Below are positions 1 through 12,200 of a DNA stretch of 64,000 nt, piece by piece. The notes below the pieces were generated by a model that was not told the DNA's origin, searched no databases, and worked only from the letters and a program-made list of their open reading frames with translations. A program made the position numbers and the translations under genes. The first letter of the stretch is position 1; each line of letters opens with the position of its first letter. The DNA is taken from the NCBI GenBank assembly GCA_023974075.1, contig CM043789.1, positions 40,846,092 through 40,910,091 of the forward strand, given 5' to 3'. This stretch comes from Chaenocephalus aceratus. Taxonomy: Eukaryota > Chordata > Actinopteri > Perciformes > Channichthyidae.

Positions 1-167
1 AAGTGTACTGAAACAAATACCAATAACTGTATTGCATTGTTTTCTTATGCGCAATTACTTCATACTGTCTAGTTCTCTTTTTCGTCCTGCATTTATTGTG
101 CCCCCCTCAGAAAATAACTGGCCCCCCAGTGGCCCCCCCCAGTCAAATTGGTCTAGAACCGCCACTG
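1..167. mobile_element. terminal piece of a hAT-like MITE, cut by window edge
   Basis: The sequence runs through C-rich tracts and ends in GGTCTAGAACCGCCACTG, the mirror of a CAGTGGCGGTTCTAGACC end common in fish hAT-like elements. The left end is outside the window, so the target duplication cannot be checked. Confidence 0.4.
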
Positions 168-1473
168 CTTCCGTCACTTCATGCGATTTTGTACTTAAAA
201 TGTCATAACTCTCAGAAACATATGGGGCTTATCTGGATCACTCCATTCAATGGGCAATAGATTCCTGACCAGCAAATATATGATTTGTCCTGGAAGCAAT
301 CCATTTGAGATAAAAATGCCTGATGCAACACATTGGATTTTTTTGGAGGCCTGGAATTTGAAAGCATGAATTATTCATTTGCGCCCCTCTAATGAATGTG
401 AAAAGAGTTTCCCTATCATTCATAATCTGTGCAGCTGCTGTAATGTGACTCTCTAGCTGTGGGCACTTAGTGGGGTTTCCAACCGGCCACGTGATACATG
501 AGCACGGAGAGAAAGGGTGGAAATGAAATGTTCAGAGCATGCAGAGATAGAGAAAACCTAGAACTTATCTCATACTATTCCAGGATCCTTTTTCAAATAT
601 AACATCGGAGGCAATAAAAAAGATCCAGTTATTGAGACGTTCTGCTCAATCTTCAAAAATGAGATTGAGCTCAGATACAGGAAATATATATGATTGTATG
701 AAGGGAATGCAGAGCTGTAGAATAATAACTTGTTGGACACGAGGAAGGACATAGATGAATGATGACATGAGTAATACATCTTGATAAATATTCTGAAGTT
801 GTGCTAAATCAATTTATATCGCCTTAAAGAATAGTAAAGCCCGCCTTCAGACACAAATATATGATATAATTTTGCTGAGACATTGAAAAAGTAATGTGCA
901 TTTTCATTGATTTATCACTTTTTTTAAGGGTATCTTTGTTCTTTTTTGTCTGGACCGCCATGTTGTACTCTCGGCCTTCTACTTTCTCAGAGCAAGCTCC
1001 TGTTTTGAATAATAAAAGGCATAACTTCCTCAGACAGTCTTTTTCCTGCCAATTCAAGGAGTCTTTTTGTTGTGTCTCGTCAAATGTGTTTATGTTCATG
1101 CATTTTGTCTGTCATTTCCTGTTTTATTTTGTATTTACCCCTTGTCTTTCATTTCAGGCCCTGTTTTCTTCCTTCCTTTGTGTGTTTTTCCCACCATCAT
1201 CAGTGTCTGCCCCGCCCCTGATTGTTTCCACCTGTTCCCACTCACCTCATGTTTAAATAGTCCTGTCTCTCCCCTGTCCTGTGTCAGTTCGTCTTGTTTG
1301 TTTCCCCGAATGGTCGTGCCAGGCCTCTACTCAGAAAGGATTGCTTTCTCTCATGGCAGCTGTTGTTATTTTGTTGATTTTTGTAGGCTTACGTTTTTTC
1401 TTAAGTTCTCCTTTTGTTATGCCTAGTTTTTTCCTCCTTGTGAGCGCTTTTTGTTTATTCCAGCACCTACTCT
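168..1473. other. upstream DNA without recognised feature
   Basis: AT-rich, low-complexity in places (pyrimidine-rich around 890-1440). Short overlapping open frames are chance. No exon, promoter or repeat family recognised. Confidence 0.6.
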
Positions 1474-1483
1474 GTTAAGGGGG

Positions 1484-2315
1484 CGTGTGGTGCAGTGGGT
1501 TGAGCGTTGGTATTCGGATCAGGGGGTCACAGGCAGAGATGGGGTCGTTACTAAAAGTTTTTAATATATTACATATTACTTTTTAAAAAAGTAATATATT
1601 ACACTACTTCGTTACTCTCTACATAAAGTAACTCGTTACTTTACTCGTTACTTTACTCGCCGAGCACGTACGAACTGCGCGTGAGTGGCAATAACTCTCC
1701 TTACCAGCAGGCGGCGGTAGTGTGTATTCGTCTTTCAAAACAGGCAACAACCGGAAGACAGAGAAGAAGAACAGACTACGTGATATAAACAAACAACAAA
1801 TAGCGTGTGCGTTAGCTTCACCTTAGCATGTGTTCTTTGCAGGTGTTTGTTGAGGTTTGCACCTCACCGTCACATTCCTGTCTATTCTTCGGACGAACTC
1901 AAAGTAATGGGCATACCTCCAACCCTTGAAAGTTATTGCTGACTTAGCCATGTTTTTGCAGCACTGCACATGGAGATGTGGACGTGCAAGTCCCGCAGAT
2001 TACGTACATATAAACCTGCGGCGGAAACCCCTCTTGTCTGTCAGTGTGATTATGACTGATTTTAGTAAGTAACGCGTGTCGGGGCAATGTTAGTAACTGT
2101 CGTGTGATTACTGAATTTTAAACGCGTTACACTACTCCATTACCGACAAAAGTAATATTATTACCCAACTCTGGTCACAGGTTCAAACCCCACTGCAGTC
2201 AGCATGTCGTTGTGTCCCTGGGACACTTCACCCCAAATTGCTCCTGTGGGGATTGTCCACAGTATTGAGTATGTAAGTCACGTTGGATAAAAGCGTCTAA
2301 CAAGTGACATGTAAT
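1484..2315 (+). mobile_element. tRNA-derived SINE interrupted by a hAT MITE
   Basis: The head GGCGTGTGGTGCAGTGGGTT holds an A-box-like stretch, and GGTTCAAACCCC is a B box. The body GTCCCTGGGACACTTCACCCC and the tail TTGGATAAAAGCGTCTAACA are typical of fish SINEs. It is flanked by a near-perfect duplication, GTTAAGGGGG at 1474-1483 and GTTAAGAGGG at 2316-2325. The body is split by the element at 1534-2173. A second, truncated copy lies at 42820-42950. Confidence 0.75.
1534..2173. mobile_element. hAT-type MITE inside the SINE, 8-bp duplication
   Basis: The ends are CAGAGATGGGG and ACCCAACTCTG, flanked on both sides by GTCACAGG (1526-1533 and 2174-2181). An 8-base target duplication with CAG-AG ends is a hAT signature. 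The interior has subterminal GTTACT-rich sequence and no intact transposase. Confidence 0.8.
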
Positions 2316-2325
2316 GTTAAGAGGG

Positions 2326-3612
2326 ATTCCTCTGGGTCGTGCATCAGTTTGTGTCGAGGTCCTGACACTTTTGTTGGACTCAACTTTATGTTACATCTCT
2401 GATGTTGCGTTCAAGGGCAGTGAGATAATGATTATTTTTGTGACTCAGATTGATTGAAAGACTTTTATGTTATTACATGTTCACTTTCAATGAGGATGGT
2501 TGATGTGTTCATTCATGTGGAATAGCGACATCGGCAAAATCTGGGGATTCAAAATGTTAAATTCAAGTAATACTGTACATTGGGCTGTATTTGTATGAAT
2601 GGTAGTCTGATATAGACTCCTAACTAACAGTATATAGCTTCCTCAAACAAGCAGCTATATTCAGAGGTTTACCTTTAATGATCATCTTAGTGGGATTGTT
2701 TATTTTCCATAGGATATAATTAAAGCATATGTTGCCACCGTCATCCAGAAAGTTCCGTTTCATGTGTTTTCGTCTTGTCATCTCATCTCTCTGTAGTCTC
2801 TGTGACAGCCACAAAGACTAACGAAGCAAGAAGGGTCCCCAACCAGAAAAAAGGGTAATTAATGTTATCGATCACTTTTTAATTATCAGCATGGAAACTC
2901 TTGAAAGTGAAATGTATCTGCCCGTATCTATTGACTATTTCAACCCTCATAATCACAAATTAAAACTTGCTTAATTTGTCTAGCAAATACATTTATATGG
3001 GAAGAAAAAGGTATTGTCAACAACATCAAGCCAAGTAATAAACTCAACAATACTACCAATAGAGCCAATTGCAGGTGCCAGAATTGGACGTTATTGGCCT
3101 ATACTAGGGTAGAGTATTTGTGTTTTAAGAGTTAAGACCCTTTTAACTGAGATGTCTAAACGTCAGCAAAAAACCCTACAGGTTCAAAATGTTTGCACTT
3201 GAGGTGTTCCAGCGCTGCCATAATTTCCTGTCCAACTGTTTCCAATGTTAACATCCATAGTAACTTTGTCATGTGTCCTAAACATATTTTTTTATTAAAA
3301 CAAATAATGACTTTTATTTGTGGATAGGTCTATCTTTAAAACAGAAATACCCTAATGGGGGCTAAAACGCAGTGATGCTCCTCACAGCAAAGAACAACAA
3401 CTGTTTAAAATGTTTCTTTCCAAGTTGTTTTGACTAACTTGTTAGCAAGAATTGTAATGAGCGGTCAAAAGGCCTACCTGCTTGCGGGTTGAGGATGGTG
3501 GACTGAAGCTAGACTAAAAGGTATAGACTAACATGTTTTTAACGACTAAAAGAGGACAGCGGGCTAAAGAGTTGGGTGGTAATTCTTGATGGTTTTGTCA
3601 CTGTGACTATGT
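2326..3612. other. upstream DNA without recognised feature
   Basis: AT-rich sequence with no recognisable exon or repeat family. Short open frames only. Confidence 0.6.
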
Positions 3613-3712
3613 ACTTTATATATTGTCATGTGATTAATTTTGTTTCTACTTTACTTGTTTTTAAAGTGCTTTGAGCACCAGGAAAAGCACTATATTATTA
3701 CTATGTTATTAG
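3613..3712 (+). mobile_element. LINE/SINE 3'-end remnant with ATT-rich tail
   Basis: AAAGTGCTTTGAGCACCAGG followed by a TATTATTACTATG tail is the usual 3' end of L2-type fish elements. The tail continues as 4704-4760 after removal of the inserted hAT element. Confidence 0.45.
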
Positions 3713-4703
3713 CAGTGTTGTGCTAGTTACTGAAAACCAGTAACTAGTTACCATTACTAGTTACTTCATTTCAAAAGTAACTCAGTTACTTTACTGATTA
3801 CTTACAAAAAGTAATGTGTTACTGTGAAAAGTAACATTTGAGTTACTTAAGAAAAGGGCTCCCATTATATTAATGCCGTTATAGCCTTCATTTCAGTACT
3901 GTTATTGCATTGGAGAATAATACAATCTGTTGATCAACTTGACATGCATTATATGCAATCTGGATAGCATCGATATTAGCTGGCTTTACATTTTTGTATA
4001 TTCTTTCTCCAGGTAGTTGGAAAAAGTTTTCCGTTTCATATGCCATGTGCCGCCCGGACATGCTATCATGCTAACTAGCTCCCTGAAAGCGGGTGACTCC
4101 ACTACATACCGTGCAATGGCTTTATGGACTTTTCCCTGGCTAGCAGTCCCTTGGTTAAAATCCAGCCGCTGTTGCTTAGGTGCAGGTGGAGGTGGAGTGG
4201 CGTCGGCTGAGTCTCTGTGGTCTTAGCTACTAGCTTCGTCCCAGCATGTTGTTTTTGCAGATGTTTTGAGAGATTTGAATGACTGGTTTGGGCAGTAGAT
4301 AGGCTCTTTGACCCGCCAGGACACAACTTACATTTTCTTTGTGCTCGACAAAAGTGAAATAGTGAGAATATCTCCAGGTGGAGAAACTAGACTTGAGCTC
4401 CGCCGCCGCCATGATAGTCTTGTTAGTAAACAACACAAACACGCCCACAGCCCGTCTCCGCATGTGACACAGGAAGTATTTAAGTACATTTACTCAAGTA
4501 CTGTACTTAAGTACAGTTCTCATCTCTGTTCACCTGGCTGTTGACTATATACAAAAACTAACGCAGTAACGGAGTAACGCACCATGTAGTGACGGTAACT
4601 GAGTTACTGAATTTAAAAAGTAATGCGTTAGAGTACTAGTTACTGCCAAAGATAACGGCGTTACAGTAACGCGTTACTTTGTAAGGCGTTAGTCCCAACA
4701 CTG
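3713..4703 (-). mobile_element. non-autonomous hAT element with a BED-finger remnant
   Basis: Ends CAGTGTTG and CAACACTG are flanked by a perfect 8-base duplication, GTTATTAG (3705-3712 and 4704-4711). The subterminal regions are rich in GTTACT/AGTAAC. On the minus strand near 4230-4326 the translation HSNLSKHLQKQHAGTK matches the end of a BED zinc finger, the DNA-binding domain of hAT transposases. The rest of the transposase is missing. Confidence 0.8.
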
Positions 4704-4763
4704 GTTATTAGTAATAGTAACATGTTATATGTTACTATGTTATTTAAATAACTGTTTTGATGT

Positions 4764-6166
4764 GTTCCAGTCAGGCTTTCATCCAAACCACAGCACTGAG
4801 ACTGCTCTTGTAAAGGTCTTGACATCCACTTAAACACAGACAGTGGCAGAACTTCAGTGTTAGTATTATTAGATCTCAGTGCTGCATTTGACACTGTTGA
4901 CCACAGCATATTACTCGACCGACTGGAAAACTGGGTGGGACTTTCGGAAACAGTTCTAAAATGGTTTGAATCCTACTTAAAGGATAGAAACAACTTTGTT
5001 TCTATAGGTAAATACAAATCTGAGTTGAAAAATATGACATGTGGGGTTCCTCAAGGCTCCATCTTGGGGCCTCTTCTCTTTAACATCTACATGCTATCAC
5101 TGGCTCAGATAATGAAGAACAACAAAATAAGTTACCATAGCTATGCAGATGACACACACATTTACGTAACAATTTCACCAGGAGACTATGCTCCAATTCA
5201 AACACTGAGTAAGTGCATTGAACAAATCAATGACTGGATGTGTCAGAACTTTCTCCAATTAAACAAAGATAAAACTGAGGTAATGGTTTTTGGAGCCAAG
5301 GCAGAACGTATAAAAGTTAGCGCTGAGCTTCAGTCTGCAATGTACAAACCAACAGATAAAGCCAGAAATCTAGGTGTAGTCATGGACTCTGACCTGAGTT
5401 TCAACAGTCACATTAAAACAGTTACTAAATCAGCCTACTATCACCTAAAGAATATATCTAGGATTAAAAGACTAATGTCACATCAGGATTTGGAAAAACT
5501 TGTCCATGCCTTTATCTTCAGTAGACTCGACTACTGCAATGGTGTCTTCACAGGTCTCACTAAAAAATATATTAGAAAGCTGCAGCTGATTCAGAACGCC
5601 GCTGCTCGAGTCCTCACTAACACTAAGAAAGTGGATCACATCACTCCTGTTCTGAAGTCTTTACACTGGCTTCCTGTGTGTCAAAGAATATATTTCAAAA
5701 TATTGCTGCTGGTTTATAAAGCTTTGAATTGTTTAGGCCCAAAATACATTACTGACCTCCTGCTAAATTATGAACCATCCAGATCTCTCAGGTCTTCAGG
5801 GACTGGTCAGCTTTCTGTCCCCAGAGTAAGAACTAAACATGGTAAAGCAGCGTTCAGTTATTATGCTCAAAATATCTGGAACAAACTCCCAGAAACCTGC
5901 AGGTCCGCTGCAACTCTTACTACTTTTAAATCCAGGCTGAAGACTTTTCTTTTTGTCGCTGTTTTTAATCCATGTACTTTTTCTTTTAATGTTTAATTGA
6001 ACTATTCATATTTTAGACTGCACTGTAACTTTTATCCATGTATTTTTCCTTTTAATGTTTATTTTATTAGCTTTTCTTTTTTAATGCTTAATGTCTTTCA
6101 TTTTTTGTAAAGCACTTTGAATTGCCTTGCGTTGAAAAGTGCTATATAAATAAACTTGCCTTGCCC
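4764..6166 (+). mobile_element. L2-clade LINE, 5'-truncated, reverse transcriptase with intact YADD
   Basis: Similarity starts at QSGFHPNHSTETALVK and the long open frame runs 4857-5996 (379 residues). Reverse transcriptase motifs are LLDLSAAFDTVDHS (residues 4-17), GVPQGSILGPLLF (63-75) and YADD (96-99). The C-terminal LHWLPVCQRIYFK and LRSSGTGQLSVPR motifs are typical of L2. The 3' end at 6107-6165 has AAAGCACTTTGAATTGCC and a CTTGCC tail. A short deletion just before 4857 breaks the upstream frame. No endonuclease domain remains, so it is a dead copy, but it is well preserved. Confidence 0.9.
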
Positions 6167-6462
6167 ATATCAATATAATTTATTAATATTTAAATGTTTG
6201 GCTTTAAAGACATTAATAGGCAATTTTTTAAGAACTAAAAAACCAACCATGAAAAATGTTGATGCAATCAAGACAACCTAGTTTCCAGATGGGACCGACT
6301 GGACAGATGGAATATTTCCATCTGAAACTGAAGAATCATCTATTTCTTCAAAGTCGTGTGATGTTTCCACTCCCTAACAAGTTCCCAAAGGAAGCCGTTT
6401 GTATCAAGGCTCTATTTTCGTCATCAAGCACAGCTCTTTCATAATACCAAAGATATACTCAT

Positions 6463-6574
6463 TGGTGTAAACCAGCGCCATATAGACTGAGTTACGTTAT
6501 CTCCGTTCACTCCAATGGACCACTTTTTTACAGCAATGGCGGATCGTGGAGCCTCTCAATCGTTCCCCGGAAGT
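6463..6574. repeat. left arm of an inverted repeat flanking the LINE chimera
   Basis: ACCAGCGCCATA, GAGTTACG and CGTTCCCCGGAAGTT recur in reverse complement, in the same order, at 9733-9829. The arms are about 100 bases and diverged. They may be the ends of a host MITE into which LINE DNA was placed, or two opposed copies. Confidence 0.6.
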
Positions 6575-6589
6575 TAGCGCCAAGGCTAG

Positions 6590-8335
6590 CAGAGCTGTAG
6601 AGTTGCAGCATAATAGACCGTTCGTAACTCCTGCCTCCAAACTCTGCTGCGGAAACTCTCCTCTCTACTCTCTCATCCTCTCTGGACTCTCTCTGTCCTC
6701 TCACATCTCGGCAGGCTCGTCAGTCCCCTCCTGCTCCCTGGCTAAATGACGCACTGCGTGCTAATAGAACCGTCCTTAGGGCAGAAGAGCGGAAATGGTG
6801 GAAATCCAAACACCGCGACGACCTCCTAACCTATCAGGCTCTCCTCTCCTCTTTCTCTGCTTCGATCTCTCAGGCAAAAAGCACTTTCTTTCAAGATAAG
6901 ATCCAATCTTACTATTCCAATCCTAAAAAACTATTTTCCATCTTCTCCACCCTCTTGGACCCTGCCAAAGCCCCTCCCCCCTCCTCACTTCTGTCAAGCG
7001 ACTTTGTTAACCACTTTGAAAAAAAGGTTGATGATATTCGCTCTTCTTTTTCTGACTCACCTTTACTCACCGATGGGTCACCAGACCCTCCTTTCACCCA
7101 CTGACCTCCTTTTCCCCTCTCTCGCCAAGTGAGGTTCTTACCCTCATTACCTCTGCCCGCCCTACCACCTGTCCTCTGGACCCTATCCCTTCAAACCTCC
7201 TTCAGACTATCGCTCCTGATATTCTACCGTTTCTCACCCATTTCATCAACACTTCTCTAACTTCTGGTCACTTTCCAAACAGTCTCAAGGAGGCAAGAGT
7301 AAACCCTCTCCTAAAGAAACCCACTCTCAACCCGTCTGATGTTATAAACTACAGGCCTGTCTCTCTCCTCCCGTTCCTGTCTAAAACACTTGAACGTGCT
7401 GTCTTTAAACAACTCTCCTGTTATCTCCATCAGAACAACCTTCTGGATCCGCACCAGTCTGGTTTCAAGGCAGGGCACTCCACAGAAACTGCTCTCATTG
7501 CTGTCACTGATGAACTGCACACTGCCAAAGCAGCATCCCTCTCCTCTGTCATCATCCTGTTGGACTTGTCTGCTGCATTCGACACGGTGAACCATCAGAT
7601 CCTCCTTCGCACTCTCCAAGAACTTGGAGTTTCAGGCTCTGCACTTTCCCTCCTCACCTCATATCTCAAAGACCGTACCTACAGGGTAACTTGGAGAGGG
7701 TCCGAGTCCGACCCTTGTCAATTAACTACAGGGGTCCCTCAGGGCTCTGTTCTTGGTCCTCTCCTCTTCTCCCTGTACACAAACTCGCTCAGATCTGTCA
7801 TTAGCCCGCATGGTTTTTCATACCACTGCTACGCTGACGACACCCAATTAATTATGTCCTTTCCCCGCTCAGAGACCCAGGTCGTCGCACGCATCTCTGC
7901 TTGTTTAGCTGACATCTCTCAGTGGATGTCCGCTCATCATCTCAAACTCAACCGTGACAAAACTGAACTGCTTTTCCTTCCGGGAAAAGATTGTCCCACT
8001 CTTGACCTGACTATCAACATCGGCACCTCTGTTGTTTCCCCGACTCAGACTGCAAGGAATCTGGGTGTGACCCTAGATAACAACCTGTCCTTCACTGCAA
8101 ACATCGCTGCTACAACCCGTTGCTGCAGATACACGCTCTCCAACATCAGGAAGATACGTCCCCAGCTGACCCAGAAAGCGACCCAGCTTCTGGTCCAGGC
8201 TTTCGTCACCTCACGCCTAGACTACTGCAACTCCCTCCTGGCTGGTTTACCTGCATGTGCCATCCGACCTCTGCAGCTCATCCAGAATGCAGCGGCTCGT
8301 CTGGTCTTCAACCTTCCTAAATGTTCCCACACCAC
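6590..8335 (+). mobile_element. second L2-clade LINE, RT domain, cut at its 3' side
   Basis: The translation WLNDALRANRTVLRAEERKW and QAKSTFFQDKIQSYYSNPKK mark the region between endonuclease and RT. The RT motifs follow: NYRPVSLLPFLSKTLERAVF, GHSTETALI, LDLSAAFDTVNH (about 7562), GVPQGSVLGPLLF and YADDTQL (about 7830). A continuous frame runs 7560-8470. One frameshift near 7105 separates the upstream part. L2 homology stops after HTTPL at about 8335, where the element should continue with LHWLP; a different LINE follows instead. Confidence 0.88.
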
Positions 8336-9169
8336 GCCGCTCCCAAGTCAGCGTCCTCTTGCTTCTCCATTGACACCCTTGATGGCGTCTCTGTTGAGTT
8401 TGTCGATACCTACAAATATCTGGGCTTTTGGTTGGACAGTAATCTCAACTTCAAACACCATATTGAAGTTCTAACTAAGAAATTGAAATTCACTCTTGGC
8501 TTCCTTTACAGACTTAAATGTTGTTTTTCAACTTCATCCCGTAAAAGGTTGGTCTCTGGCTTATTCCTGTCCCAGCTGGACTATGGTGATACCATTTATA
8601 GATTTGCCTGTCCCACTGTTTTGGCCAAACTTGACCCACTCTACCATGCTGCGCTGCGTTATATTTCAAATGCACCCTATAGGAATCATCATTGCAAACT
8701 GTATAGCCTAACTGGATGTTCCTCACTTAGTATGCATAGGATGCAGCATTGTTTTTTATTAATGTATAAAGCCATCTTAGGTAAGCTTCCACTGTACATA
8801 TGTGCCAGATTTGCTCCAGTTTGTGGCTCTTACAACCTCAGATCCAGCGCCTGGATACGGTTCCTGCTGTGCGGACTGAGGCTGGGAAAAGGAGTCTTTT
8901 TTATTATGGTCCTTGTTCTTGGAATGACCTTCAATCACGCCTCAAACTGACGGCACTTGTCTCAATAGTATGTTTTAGATTGAAGTTGTCTGAAGTCCTT
9001 ACCACCAGCTGCTCTTGCAGTAATAAGTAGTGCACCTTTCTTACTGTCCTAATGTGCACAATGTAGTGACTGCTTTTTTTTCTTTTGTTTTCTTAGTTAT
9101 GTTCTCTGTATTTTATATGTTTGTGTTATGTGTTATGTGTAACGTTGCTAAAACAACACATGTATCATC

Positions 9170-9210
<41 letters not shown>
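8336..9210 (+). mobile_element. 3' part of an unrelated LINE fused to the L2
   Basis: The frame 8340-8950 gives VDTYKYLGFWLDSNLNFKHH, FLSQLDYGDTIY and LPLYI. These are post-YADD motifs of a different LINE group, probably I/Jockey-like, and unlike L2. Near the end the family reading shifts frame (VRTEAGKRSLFYYGPCSWN). It terminates in a TGC array at 9171-9210, possibly its 3' tail. Confidence 0.7.
9171..9210 (+). repeat. TGC/CTG trinucleotide array, 13 units
   Basis: A perfect 40-base run following ATCATCA at the end of the chimeric LINE. Confidence 0.95.
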
Positions 9211-9732
9211 AGTCCTTTGATAGTCACCTCTCGGTCTCATGTCCTTTCTGAAAGCCATAAAGATGACATTAGTCATTTAGATAACTTGTGTCCTCAATTA
9301 CCAGGGGATTACTGAAACTACCATGAATTTAAGAAAATGGTAGAAATTAATCTAATCTGAATTTTAAAGCATTACTTTGGATCCCCTCCCTCTAAATGTA
9401 TCAATAAACATTAGAAAGTGATGCTCCTGACTACCATACAAGTTTAAGAAGATAATATTGGTTTGAAAGAATTCAAAGCTGTAAATAAACAGCAACAGGC
9501 TCTTTAACCAAGGCACTGTTAGCCTAACATGTAAACTAGTTGTTCACACTAATCCTAATATTATCACTTAATATTAGCAAATTCTATTTTATTTTTTAAA
9601 ACATATTGATGTAAATACATACACATATCGATTTGTTGTATACATATTGCAAATCCAAACCGTTATTCACTAATAATTACCACAAATCGTAGTTCTATCT
9701 CCTGTTATCAATGCATTCACATTGCCCGACAT

Positions 9733-9829
9733 GAACTTCCGGGGAACGATCGTCGTCTACATGAACCACGTGACGATAACCGTTTTTGGACTTCCGTTGT
9801 CGTAACTCTTGTATGGCGCTGGTGTAAAC
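9733..9829. repeat. right arm of the inverted repeat
   Basis: Reverse complement of blocks in 6463-6574 (AACTTCCGGGGAACG, CGTAACTC, TATGGCGCTGGT). Together the arms enclose 3.2 kb containing the two fused LINE pieces. Confidence 0.6.
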
Positions 9830-11148
9830 ATGCCATTTTGCTTTTCACAAGGAAAAGACACCCTTTCCTCTGATGTTTACAGTGCAATCTTGTGCATATA
9901 GAGTGTTTTTATGGCCAGTGTGAGCAGGGCTCTATCCACCTGCAGAATCAATCAGTCTTTTTGTGATAGCTCGGCTGGAGTCTGTCTTGCTAGAAACCAA
10001 ATTACACTGAGTAAATGGCCTCTATGGTGCCAGTGCAGACATTCAGGTCATTATGATTAGTTTCTGTGTGTTTCTGGAAGTACGGGTTTGAGATGTCTGA
10101 CTTTTTTCCAACTTATAAATAGAATATGTTGTGGAAGTGCACTTTCATAATCAGAAAAGTAGCACTAATGTTTGTTGCTACAGTACAGTAGATACAGTGT
10201 TATGGTTTATAGAAGGAGGTGCAGCTGCACTGCACGGTAGCCTTCAGACGGATGAAGGCAACACCTTGGTTGCTCTGGTTCTTCGAAAGAGACAGCCCTT
10301 TTCAATGGGTCACAGCTGCTGACACAATGAAGCCCAATGAAAATATTTTGTGCTGGATAAGAAGCTATGAATCATTATGAAGCCTCCAAATTATTTTCAG
10401 AGTGTATAGTAGCCATACTAGCCCATAGAAAGTGTCTAAACTGGGCCCCTTCAGTCGTTTTCTCTGTAAAATATGGTTTAAATATTGGTTGTAAATGTTG
10501 TAGTGTAGCCATTGGATGTTGATGGGATATGACTACAAGCCGCTTGTCGGGATTATCAAAATCGCAACTTTGCTGGTCCGCCTCCTGCCAACTTTAGAAA
10601 GTAAAGAGCCTGAAGAACAGTGGAGAAGATGGGTATCACATGAACAACAAAGATCATCTATGCGTCCATTCAACTCACCGATTTGTATACGTTCGTTCAC
10701 CGACCCTGGTATCCTGAGGAACATTATATATGATCCCAAGGGACAAGCCCCTGGTATGTTTGGCAAGAAGTCAATCATCCAAAGAGGTTGAATACGAATA
10801 GAGTGGTGTTCATGGGCTGGACGGCCAATTTCCAATAAGATTTCATGAACTGTAATCCTTTGCTTCATCGAGTATTGACTACATCTTGGATGGCATACCG
10901 CCTGATTTACATATGACTTTTCTCTCGTGGACAGAACAGAACTCAAGAAGGGGAGAAGCGTGTGCTTCATAGTGAATAAATTGTATGAACTGACGGATTA
11001 AATGTTGCTGAAAAAATACAATTGATCGACTGATTGTAACTGTTGGGTCTGACTCTTTGTTAGTTGCTTATAGCATGTAAATATTTAAAATATCGAATAT
11101 TACAGGATTATAGAGGAAGAATGATAAACTAACTAGACTAATTTATCT
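9830..11148. other. upstream DNA; one unrecognised antisense open frame
   Basis: A 145-codon frame lies on the minus strand at 10533-10970 and a 91-codon frame overlaps it on the plus strand at 10516-10791. Neither matches a family I recognise. The plus-strand product ends PGMFGKKSIIQRG. No transposon ends were recognised around it. Confidence 0.4.
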
Positions 11149-11156
11149 GTAAATAC

Positions 11157-12200
11157 TAGGGGTGTAACGGTATCCGTATTCGTCCTGTACCGTCGCGGTT
11201 CGGACGTCACGGTTCGGACGTCACGGTTCGGACGTCACGGTTCGGCACATGCAGTCACACGGCGAATACGCCTTTTTTTACGAGTGGGAAAAAAGTCTGT
11301 CACTCAGGGCAGTATTACACTATATATAATCCAGGGGGCGGTATTGCGCCTAAAAGCCAGCCGTCCGTAAATAACAAATGAAGAACAAGAACAAAACACA
11401 ACAAAACGAACACAATACATGAAGAAGAACAGTTAGTAGCTATGGCGAGTTCACACAACACGGATCGGACGAGGATGGTGTGTCGGCGTTGTTCGACTAG
11501 TGGTAACACGTCAAACATGCTCAATCACATCCGAGTCAGTCTCAGTCCCCAGCGAGAGGGTTTTCTCGACGGCAGGTGACTTTAGTTACCGCCAACAGAT
11601 CTGCCCTCACTACTGACAACGTAGACAAACTCATCTTTTTGAAGAACAACTTGAAAATAGAGTAAAGCTTGAGTACCTTTATTTAGGCATAATGGCCTCA
11701 CACACTCACAAGTTAATTACACATGTTAGACATTGCTCCTAAAGGTACAGATTTTATTTTGTTTTATATTTATCATTGTATTTATTTTATATTTTGACAT
11801 CAGGAGATGTTATACAGTTCTGTATTGCCTTTTATTGATTGTGATTCAAACACTTTCTTATTATTTATTTCAATATTTTCAAGACATTCTTTTTAGTTGT
11901 ACAGCTTACTTAACCTTTTTGTTTGACATCAGCCATTATAAATAATATGGCCATCTGAGTGTGTGTTACTGTTTGTGGTTTGTTTTTAACTGTGCAATAC
12001 AGTTAATGATTCCAAATGTTAGAGTTCCTTATTTTCATACCAAAACTTGCACTACTGTTACAAATAAATAACAGCAAAAACAAATTATGCATTTGGGACT
12101 TTTTTTTGCTTTTCCTTGTTGTACCGAACCCGTACCGAACCGTGACCCCCAAACCGAGGTATGAACCGAACCGTGACTTCTGTGAACCGTTACACCCCTA
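11157..12200 (+). mobile_element. internally deleted BED-type hAT transposon
   Basis: The ends TAGGGGTGTAACGGT and ACCGTTACACCCCTA are flanked by an 8-base duplication with one mismatch (GTAAATAC at 11149, CTAAATAC at 12201). An ATG at 11442 begins a short peptide with a CRRC and NTSNMLNHIR, the zinc ligands of a BED finger. Immediately after, in another frame from 11551, comes SERVFSTAGD and then SALTTDNVDKLIFLKNNLK, the C-terminal dimerisation region of hAT transposases. The middle of the transposase, including its catalytic core, is absent. A related copy lies at 39319-40305. Confidence 0.88.
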
